Shown here: positions 1-4,435 of the stretch, piece by piece
How the letters are laid out: the number at the start of each line of letters is the position of its first letter
Position numbering within the stretch: position 1 is the stretch's first letter
From: JAVBNJ01 sp031551625
Lineage (GTDB): Bacteria > Bacteroidota > Bacteroidia > Bacteroidales > UBA932
Assembly (NCBI GenBank): GCA_031551625.1
Contig: JAVBNJ010000136.1
Location: 1-14,509 of the forward strand
DNA length: 14,509 nt
Direction of reading: 5' to 3'
Position numbers and translations under genes: made by a program
The notes under the pieces: model-generated
The model's database searches: none
What the model was told of the DNA's origin: nothing
The model's input: the letters and a program-made list of their open reading frames with translations, nothing else

Positions 1-1
1 G

Positions 2-76
2 GGGTTGTTGTGTTTGTTTGTTAATGGAACGCAGATGATGCTGATTAGACGGATTATCGCGGATCTAAAACAACCC
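2..76 (+). repeat. Inverted repeat upstream of first FISUMP gene
   Basis: GGGTTGTT at 2-9 is the exact reverse complement of AACAACCC at 69-76, with 59 bp between. The left arm may extend beyond the window start. The motif GTGTTTGTTTGT (10-21) lies against the left arm, and GCTAC follows the right arm at 81-85. The same parts, with GGGATTGTT/AACAATCCC arms and the identical 12-mer, lie upstream of the second FISUMP gene (2901-2968). The two arm versions differ by changes that keep pairing. Function is unknown; a structured leader, a regulator site or a recombination site are all possible. Confidence 0.5.
32..64. repeat. Degenerate 9-10 bp periodic CNGAT repeat
   Basis: CAGAT (32), CTGAT (41), CGGAT (50) and CGGAT (60) recur at steps of 9, 9 and 10 bp inside the loop of the inverted repeat. 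The wording (ggaacgc-agat...cgcggatct) resembles short intergenic repeat elements that I recall from many Bacteroidetes genomes. No coding sense is seen. Confidence 0.4.
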
Positions 77-90
77 TTACGCTACGCAAC

Positions 91-132
91 TATAAACTAA
101 AAAATTAGTTCCTAAACTAAAACTTACTAATT
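91..132 (+). promoter_or_regulatory. Shared A-rich leader of first FISUMP gene
   Basis: TATAAACTAAAAAATTA at 91-107 occurs identically upstream of the second FISUMP gene (2878-2894, minus strand). It lies 25 nt before the ATG here and 26 nt there. AACTAAAA recurs 20 bp further on within the same leader (from 115), and the second gene has the same 20-bp spacing. No convincing TTTG-N19-TAnnTTTG promoter is visible, so this may be a transcribed leader or a regulator-binding region rather than the promoter itself. Confidence 0.5.
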
Positions 133-1404
133 ATGAGAAAATTTTTCTTTATTGCAGTTATGCTGCTAAGTATGTCGGTTACTGCCCAACAGCGTACGTT
201 TACCAAATCGGTAAGCATTAATTATGCCACCAAACAAGTCACATTCAAGATTTCGTGGGCGGCGGGCAGTCGCGGTTCGTCGGGCGCCAGCACATATAAT
301 TCCAAAATATGGGTACTGGTCGATTATCAGGAAGTACGCAACGGCGTACCCTACGGAAGCTGGCGACGCGCCACTGTTGATTTAACCAGGCTACCGGCCA
401 ACTGTACAGCAGACGGCACTAATACAAAAGGATTCTGGTATCAAGGACAGGCAAGCGCCGCACAAAATGCAAACATAACAGTAACACTGACGAACGTGCC
501 TGCACAATTCAAATGGTGTGCCTCGGCAACCGATTGCCCGCCGCAAGTTTCCAAATCGACTGCCGGAGCGGTCACGTTCAAAGGTACACCACCGTTTAAT
601 CTGACCTATAGCGACGGAAGCACCGCAACAGCTTCTGGCAAAAACTATACACTCACAAAAATACTTACGGCGTTTACCGATGCTACAAATTGCCCCGGCA
701 GTGTTCCGCCAAGTTGCAGCGTAGCCGGACAAACTCCGGACAAATGCGGCTGCTGCGATGGCCTTGCTATTAGCAATAATAAATGTGCTACATTGGCCAG
801 TGTCAGTTGTACCGCGGCTACATTTTCATTGGGCAGCACAGGGTTTGCCAACACACAAACATGGGTAATCGGCGCCCAAACGTGGAGCGCCCCCGTAACA
901 GCAACCTACTGTAATAAGAGCGCCTACAATGCCTCAACCAGTGCGCCCTATAATGCCGATTGTAAAAAAATTGACTACGGAGCCACTCATTATTATTTTT
1001 CGTGGTGTGCTGTCGCACAATTTGCCAACCAGCTTTGCCCCTGCCCTTGGCGAGTACCTACCCGCAACGATTTTATAGCATTGGACAAAGCGCTGGGAGG
1101 TACCGGAATAAACAGGGACAATGCAAGTAATTATTACAAGTTCTTTGCCAAGACAGGGACTGCCGGCCAATACTGGGGAGCCGAAAACCTGCAATGTGCC
1201 GTTGATGCAAGCGGTAATAGATATTGTGGAGCAAGCGGCTGTGATGCCGCCGCCTGGTACTGGACAATTGAAAATTACAGCCAAGAGGTTGCTTACGATT
1301 TAGGTTTATTGTATCGGTTGTCGGACTATTATTATCAAGTTTATCCTGACCAGTATCAATGGGGAAAATACTACGGGTTTAGTGTGCGTTGTGTGAAAGA
1401 CTGA
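133..1404 (+). CDS. Secreted FISUMP-domain protein (paralogue 1)
   Basis: A 423-residue predicted exported protein. Residues 1-19 form a signal peptide ending in VTAQ. Residues 20-190 are a module shared with the minus-strand paralogue at 1790-2851: YNSKIWVLVDY, then GFWYQG, FKWCASATDCPP, GTPPF and LTAFTDATNCPG. Residues 195-226 are cysteine-rich (CSVAG, DKCGCCDG, NNKC). The C-terminal third has Fibrobacter-major-paralogous-domain signs: CPCPWRVPTRNDF near 302-314 and a terminal GFSVRCVKD. The many cysteines suggest an extracytoplasmic, disulfide-bonded protein. No catalytic motif or type IX sorting tail is recognised. The start is supported by the signal peptide and by leader conservation with the paralogue. 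Function is unknown; a surface or secreted binding role is a guess. Confidence 0.8.
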   Translation: MRKFFFIAVMLLSMSVTAQQRTFTKSVSINYATKQVTFKISWAAGSRGSSGASTYNSKIWVLVDYQEVRNGVPYGSWRRATVDLTRLPANCTADGTNTKGFWYQGQASAAQNANITVTLTNVPAQFKWCASATDCPPQVSKSTAGAVTFKGTPPFNLTYSDGSTATASGKNYTLTKILTAFTDATNCPGSVPPSCSVAGQTPDKCGCCDGLAISNNKCATLASVSCTAATFSLGSTGFANTQTWVIGAQTWSAPVTATYCNKSAYNASTSAPYNADCKKIDYGATHYYFSWCAVAQFANQLCPCPWRVPTRNDFIALDKALGGTGINRDNASNYYKFFAKTGTAGQYWGAENLQCAVDASGNRYCGASGCDAAAWYWTIENYSQEVAYDLGLLYRLSDYYYQVYPDQYQWGKYYGFSVRCVKD

Positions 1405-1415
1405 TTGAGTTTTTC

Positions 1416-1453
1416 CGCCGCTTTATCACAAAATTTCGTTTGGCACGGCTTTT
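1416..1453 (+). repeat. Orphan copy of the metallopeptidase promoter region
   Basis: This 38-bp stretch matches 3585-3622, upstream of the zinc metallopeptidase, with only five differences, all transitions. It keeps a near-palindrome ACAAAATTTCGT (1428-1439) and TTGGCACGG (1440-1448). The following -7 region (TATTCTGA, 1458-1465) no longer fits TAnnTTTG, and no plus-strand gene follows. It overlaps the 3' end of the AlbA_2 fragment on the other strand. Most likely this is a duplicated, decayed promoter left by a rearrangement. Confidence 0.55.
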
Positions 1454-1683
1454 ACTGTATTCTGAGTTCCAGCGCCGGAGGTATGCTCCACGGCCAATTG
1501 TTGGTAGTAGTATTTATCCAACGTATCAAAAGCATAGATATAATCGGCAAGGACGACCACTTGCCCTGCATCATTCTTTCCGATATACAATACACCGCCT
1601 CGCGCATTGGCAAAGCCGCAAACCTCTTTCAAGTATTCGTCGTGCCAACTTTGTTTGTATTCTACGTTATGTTGTTCGGGCAT
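1426..1683 (-). pseudogene. AlbA_2/Schlafen-type protein, N-terminal remnant
   Basis: An 85-codon frame starts at MPEQHNVEYKQSW. The first 48 residues look like the start of Bacteroidetes AlbA_2 (Schlafen-like, divergent AAA_4) putative DNA-binding proteins: VEYKQSWHDEYLKEVCGFANA, then GGVLYIGKNDAGQVV and LADY. Members are usually several hundred residues long. Here the match stops at LADY and a short unrelated tail (ending VPNEIL) runs into the orphan promoter repeat. I therefore call it a truncated gene fused to non-homologous sequence. An upstream in-frame ATG at 1716 exists, but MPEQ is the family-like start. Whether the short peptide is made is unknown. Confidence 0.6.
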
Positions 1684-1789
1684 AGGTAGGAATAAATATT
1701 CTATAAAAATACGCAAATAAATTTGGTAATTAAAAAATAAACTGACCTCTTCAAGTTTGCGCTACATATCCTATCGTCAACAGATTGTA

Positions 1790-2851
1790 CTAGCGATAAC
1801 AACGAACACGGCCTGGGATGTAGTCAAAGGTATTCCACAGCCACGAATTTCGTGAGTCATGAAATTCTAACGCAGTTATATTATCGCTAACTGCCACATC
1901 TACCCTATCTCCAGTGTTCGAATGACACTGACCGTCGGCAGACCAATGATACCAAGAGCTAACCGCAAAAGAACCACCATACGCATCGCTCCTTAGGTTA
2001 GTGCTCCACCTATATGCCACCAATCCACCTGTCGGCAAATTCCATCCCGAAGGACAATAAGAAATATTCTGATTAGCATATAAATTAACTCCACCGCACG
2101 ACGTACGACCTACTGCAGAATTTAAGTCTTCAGCCATCCACCATGTGCCATCCGAAAATTGAGTAACCCGATATATCTGCGAATCTCTCACGTCCTTTAT
2201 ATATGCCTCCCAATTTTGAGCACCAACGTTACGTAATTGACAAGCATGAGTAGCATCAATATATAAGTCGAGGCCGATGTAAGGACAGAAGGCCCCGGGG
2301 CAATCTGTTGCATCTGTCAATACTTTTGGGATAATTGTCAAAGCGGTAACATTTAATGTTTTTCCCTCCACTTTTTGCTTTGTTACACCATCAACTGCAA
2401 TCAATGTAAATGGAGGTGTGCCACGAAATCTATAAACACCTCCATCACCTGTTACATTTGGCGGACAATCGTTCACATGGGCACACCAACTAAATTTAGT
2501 GGCACTTCCTGTACTCAGCATTACCGTTACTTTTTGACTATAAGCCCCATTATTACCCTGCAGCCAAAATCCGCGTCCATTCGCGGTAATAGTAGAGCCA
2601 CTGCTTCCGGCACTGACACTTGTAATCGTTGCACGGTCCCAAATACCCGTAGTGATATCTTTGTAATCGACCAACACCCACACTTTGGAGTTGTACTTTC
2701 CTTCCTGCCGAGCAGACCACGACACGTTGAAACTAACCGTTGGCGATGTCGAATAACTGCCACTTGTTGCCGACATGGTTACTTTGTAATCTTGACTGTA
2801 ACCCAAAGTAGGTAAAAGCACAAACAGTAACAAATAGTAAATTTTTTTCAT
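1790..2851 (-). CDS. Secreted FISUMP-domain protein (paralogue 2)
   Basis: A 353-residue predicted exported protein, convergent with paralogue 1. Residues 1-20 are a signal peptide (…LGYSQ). Residues 21-186 repeat the shared module: YNSKVWVLVDYKD, GFWLQG, FSWCAHVNDCPP, GTPPFTL and LTDATDCPG. The C-terminal part is a clear FISUMP domain: DSQIYRVTQFSDGTWWMAEDLN (222-243), CPSGWNLPT (266-274) and a terminal GRVRCYR. It aligns with paralogue 1 across the N-terminal module, but the C-terminal halves diverge strongly. Its upstream leader is homologous to that of paralogue 1. The product is probably secreted or surface-bound with unknown ligand. A similar N-terminal module recalls large families in gut Bacteroidales, from memory only. 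Confidence 0.8.
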   Translation of the reverse strand: MKKIYYLLLFVLLPTLGYSQDYKVTMSATSGSYSTSPTVSFNVSWSARQEGKYNSKVWVLVDYKDITTGIWDRATITSVSAGSSGSTITANGRGFWLQGNNGAYSQKVTVMLSTGSATKFSWCAHVNDCPPNVTGDGGVYRFRGTPPFTLIAVDGVTKQKVEGKTLNVTALTIIPKVLTDATDCPGAFCPYIGLDLYIDATHACQLRNVGAQNWEAYIKDVRDSQIYRVTQFSDGTWWMAEDLNSAVGRTSCGGVNLYANQNISYCPSGWNLPTGGLVAYRWSTNLRSDAYGGSFAVSSWYHWSADGQCHSNTGDRVDVAVSDNITALEFHDSRNSWLWNTFDYIPGRVRCYR

Positions 2852-2894
2852 AATTCTTAAAATTTTAGTTATTTTATTAATTTTTTAGTTTATA
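2852..2894 (-). promoter_or_regulatory. Shared A-rich leader of second FISUMP gene
   Basis: Read on the minus strand, TATAAACTAAAAAATTA (2894-2878) lies 26 nt before the ATG at 2851. A second AACTAAAA follows 20 bp downstream. Both features match the first FISUMP gene. Beyond the box, GCTAC and AAAACAA(C/T)CC are also shared, so at least 40 bp of the upstream region is homologous. Confidence 0.5.
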
Positions 2895-2900
2895 ATTTAT

Positions 2901-2968
2901 GTAGCATTGGGATTGTTTTGTACACAAACAAACACTAGTATTAACTATTTTTAACAATCCCCTGCTAC
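2901..2968. repeat. Imperfect inverted repeat upstream of second FISUMP gene
   Basis: GTAGCATTGGGATTGTT (2901-2917) pairs with AACAATCCCCTGCTAC (2953-2968). These are stems of 6 and 9 bp with a 2-versus-1-nt bulge, around a 35-bp loop containing GTGTTTGTTTGT on the minus strand (2935-2924). The corresponding inverted repeat upstream of the first FISUMP gene has compensating arm changes. The loop is short for a classic invertible promoter, and no complete promoter is seen inside it. A leader RNA stem, a cruciform or a protein-binding site remain open. Confidence 0.55.
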
Positions 2969-3015
2969 GATTTTTTAATCATAGCCATCTTTAATAGCTT
3001 TCATTTATTTAAGGA

Positions 3016-3121
3016 CGTTCCAAAAGAAAATAAAAACGTGAATTGGAACGCGACTCTGTTGAAGGTGTTTCAGACAACCTAAGATAAAGCCGCGTCCAAC
3101 TCACGTTGGAGTAGCGGCTTT
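3016..3121 (+). ncRNA. Candidate attenuator-like or structured RNA element
   Basis: Four segments pair in a chain on either strand. CGTTCCAA (3016-3023) pairs with TTGGAACG (3043-3050). CGTGAATTGGAACGCG (3037-3052) pairs with CGCGTCCAACTCACG (3091-3105). AAAGCCGC (3086-3093) plus TCCAAC (3095-3100) pairs with GTTGGA (3105-3110) plus GCGGCTTT (3114-3121). Neighbouring pairings exclude each other, as in attenuators. Read on the minus strand, the middle stem is followed by a T-rich run (3036-3023). Which strand is transcribed is unknown. The minus strand would lead towards the second FISUMP gene; the plus strand would lead towards the metallopeptidase. A decayed miniature transposon is an alternative. 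Confidence 0.4.
3086..3121. terminator. Strong hairpin, possible bidirectional terminator
   Basis: AAAGCCGC...GCGGCTTT (8 bp) encloses TCCAAC-tcac-GTTGGA (6 bp, 4-nt loop) with a 1/3-nt internal loop. TTTCATTCT follows on the plus strand and TTTATCTT on the minus strand. This fits a factor-independent terminator, although the T-runs are weak. It could end transcription coming from the antitoxin-like gene at 3515-3310. Confidence 0.5.
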
Positions 3122-3241
3122 CATTCTCGTATCTTTAGAACTGTCTGATTTTTCAACACTTGAACAAAAGCCGTTGAATATATTTATAATAATTTCAACG
3201 AAGTATGTGAAAGAGCATTATAGTACCGCTAAGGTTGTAAA

Positions 3242-3281
3242 TTATTTTTACTTTGCAAAATTTATTTTTAGTTTGTAAAAT
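3242..3281. repeat. Two tandem 20-bp AT-rich repeats
   Basis: 3242-3261 and 3262-3281 are adjacent copies of a 20-bp unit with two mismatches (TTATTTTTAcTTTGcAAAAT versus the g/t version). On the minus strand each unit contains AAACTAAAAA or AAAGTAAAAA. This resembles the AAACTAAAA pairs, also 20 bp apart, in both FISUMP leaders. Confidence 0.55.
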
Positions 3282-3309
3282 CTTAAATGCTTACATCAAC
3301 AAAAACCGA

Positions 3310-3515
3310 TTATCTCTCGTTGGTTTCATCGCGATCGAATTTATAACCAGTAGTGCTGACTGAGAAACTCCTGAATACTACTCTTTTTTTGTTGAAGCAG
3401 TAATACAGGGTTCCTCTTTGGTAAAGGCGATTACCTCCACTTCCTTTCCCACATAATCAGCAGGAATAGGAAACATAATGTTGGCGTTCGTAGGAACGAG
3501 TACTGTGCGTATCAT
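3310..3515 (-). pseudogene. Small antitoxin-like protein with frame change at A7
   Basis: The zero frame from ATG 3515 gives 45 residues (MIRTVLVPTNANI, IPADYVGKEVEVIAF) and stops at 3378-3380, just after a run of seven A (3390-3384, minus strand). Moving to the -1 frame at that run continues with RVVFRSFSVSTTGYKFDRDE and ends TNER-stop at 3310-3312, giving about 68 residues. Both halves resemble one family of small Bacteroidetes proteins (VPT…IPADYVGK…VEVIAF…YKFNRDEANER) that I recall next to PIN-domain toxin genes. No toxin gene follows here. The run reads A AAA AAA G, a canonical -1 slippery heptamer. The gene may be a one-base-deletion pseudogene, a sequencing error, or truly frameshifted. 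Confidence 0.6.
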
Positions 3516-3536
3516 AATTCATTCTTTAATAGAATG

Positions 3537-3544
3537 CAAATATA
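3537..3544 (-). promoter_or_regulatory. -7 promoter element of the antitoxin-like gene
   Basis: TATATTTG on the minus strand is an exact match to the Bacteroidetes -7 consensus TAnnTTTG. It lies 21 nt upstream of the ATG at 3515. A clear -33 TTTG at the usual 19-21 nt spacing is not seen; the nearest TTTG is only 10 nt upstream. Confidence 0.45.
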
Positions 3545-3603
3545 CAATTTTTTGCAAATAAAACATCGTGATGAAAACACGCTCCGCCACTTTGTCACAA
3601 AAT

Positions 3604-3634
3604 TTTGTTTGGCGCGGTTTTTGAATTATCTTTG
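3604..3634 (+). promoter_or_regulatory. Promoter of the zinc metallopeptidase gene
   Basis: TTTG (3604-3607), 19 nt, then TATCTTTG (3627-3634) fits the Bacteroidetes housekeeping promoter TTTG-N19-21-TAnnTTTG exactly. It would start transcription about 16 nt before the ATG at 3657. Overlapping it, TTGGCGCGGTTTTTGAA (3609-3625) resembles a sigma-54 -24/-12 promoter (GG, 10 nt, then GA in place of GC). A 12-bp palindrome ACAAAATTTTGT sits at 3597-3608 and may be an operator. Confidence 0.65.
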
Positions 3635-3656
3635 TAACTTAAATTTTACAACGATT

Positions 3657-4343
3657 ATGACAGGTATTCCTCCTATTTGGCTACTCTTCGGTTTCTTCAT
3701 GCTACTGAGTTGGCTTATTCAATCGGGCTTGCAGAGCCGTTTCAATAAATATTCAAAAGTGCGCCTCCCCAATGGGATGACCGGCAAAGATGTGGCCGAA
3801 AAAATGTTGCGCGACAACGGTATTACCGATGTGAAAGTAGAGTCGGTGCAAGGCAAGTTGACCGACCATTACAACCCTGTAACTAAAACCATAAACCTTA
3901 GCGAGCCGGTCTATGCCAGCAATAGCGTAGCCGCCGCCGCAGTGGCCGCCCACGAGTGCGGACACGCTGTGCAACACGCCACGGCCTACCATTTCCTGAC
4001 CATGCGTTCGAAACTGGTGCCTGTGGTAAGTTTCACTTCAAAATGGGTGCAATGGATCCTGCTGGCAGGAATTATTTTCGTACAATCGTTCCCGCAATTA
4101 TTACTTGCGGGCATTATATTATTTGCTCTTACCACGCTGTTTAGCTTCATTACCCTTCCGGTAGAGATAAATGCCAGCATGCGCGCCGTACAATGGCTCG
4201 ACCATGCCGGCATCACCGATTACGAAACAAAACCGATGGCTACAAGCGCTCTCCGCTGGGCTGCTTATACGTATGTAGTAGCAGCGCTTAGCTCGTTGGC
4301 CACGCTGCTGTACTATATCATGATTTTCATGAGAAGGCGTTAG
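3657..4343 (+). CDS. Membrane zinc metallopeptidase (YugP-like, Zn_peptidase_2)
   Basis: A 228-residue integral membrane protein. An N-terminal hydrophobic segment (7-21) is followed by a soluble stretch with the zinc-binding HECGH motif at 99-103 (VAAHECGHAVQHA). Transmembrane segments follow at about 131-147, 148-167 and 203-223. The conserved LPVEINAS (167-174) offers Glu170 as a possible third ligand. Length and order match the YugP/Zn_peptidase_2 family of putative neutral zinc metallopeptidases, whose substrates are poorly known. I chose ATG 3657 over an upstream in-frame ATG at 3534 because the family begins with this hydrophobic segment and the promoter at 3604-3634 lies between the two. 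Confidence 0.88.
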   Translation: MTGIPPIWLLFGFFMLLSWLIQSGLQSRFNKYSKVRLPNGMTGKDVAEKMLRDNGITDVKVESVQGKLTDHYNPVTKTINLSEPVYASNSVAAAAVAAHECGHAVQHATAYHFLTMRSKLVPVVSFTSKWVQWILLAGIIFVQSFPQLLLAGIILFALTTLFSFITLPVEINASMRAVQWLDHAGITDYETKPMATSALRWAAYTYVVAALSSLATLLYYIMIFMRRR

Positions 4344-4345
4344 AT

Positions 4346-4408
4346 AATTTCAAGGTCAAAATATGCTTGAGTGAGCAAGCCAATCTTGAAATTTGAAATC
4401 TTGAAATT
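4346..4408. repeat. Inverted and direct CTTGAAATT repeats
   Basis: AATTTCAAG (4346-4354) is complementary to CTTGAAATT at 4385-4393 and again at 4400-4408. A smaller GCTTG-agtgag-CAAGC hairpin (4365-4380) nests inside the first pair. This can fold into a hairpin just after the metallopeptidase stop, possibly a terminator. The second copy overlaps the lepA -33 region. Confidence 0.4.
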
Positions 4409-4430
4409 TAGGTATTTTTGCGTATCTTTG
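4400..4430 (+). promoter_or_regulatory. Promoter of lepA
   Basis: CTTG (4400-4403), 19 nt, then TATCTTTG (4423-4430) matches the Bacteroidetes -33/-7 arrangement. The -7 box ends only 5 nt before the lepA ATG at 4436. The expected transcription start therefore falls at or next to the start codon, implying a leaderless or nearly leaderless mRNA. Confidence 0.6.
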
Positions 4431-4435
4431 CGCCC

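Larger units (their letters stand above)
2969..3309. other. Intergenic region without a recognisable protein gene
   Basis: No convincing coding frame is seen on either strand. The region holds the stem chain at 3016-3121, a 2x20-bp tandem repeat at 3242-3281, and TTCAAC (3152-3157) that can pair with GTTGAA (3173-3178), which in turn can pair with TTCAACG (3194-3200). A nine-codon frame (MKAIKDGYD) runs on the minus strand at 3004-2975, without support beyond its position. Confidence 0.5.

Noticed and set aside
1389..1689. Plus-strand frames of 94-98 codons after the first FISUMP gene
   Set aside because: They are antisense to the AlbA_2 fragment, have no recognisable motif, and the minus-strand frame matches a known family.
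2375..2815. 146-codon plus-strand frame inside the second FISUMP gene
   Set aside because: It is antisense to a protein with clear signal peptide and domain motifs; the translated product is cysteine- and arginine-rich without any recognisable pattern.
2901..2968. Integron attC site
   Set aside because: The imperfect hairpin with bulges is superficially similar, but in attC the AAC/GTT triplets face inwards from RYYYAAC/GTTRRRY ends. Here the triplets are in the opposite arrangement and no integron cassette follows.
2975..3004. Nine-codon minus-strand frame MKAIKDGYD as a leader peptide
   Set aside because: It lies between the stem chain and the FISUMP leader, but such short frames occur by chance, there is no run of regulatory codons and no clear ribosome-binding site.
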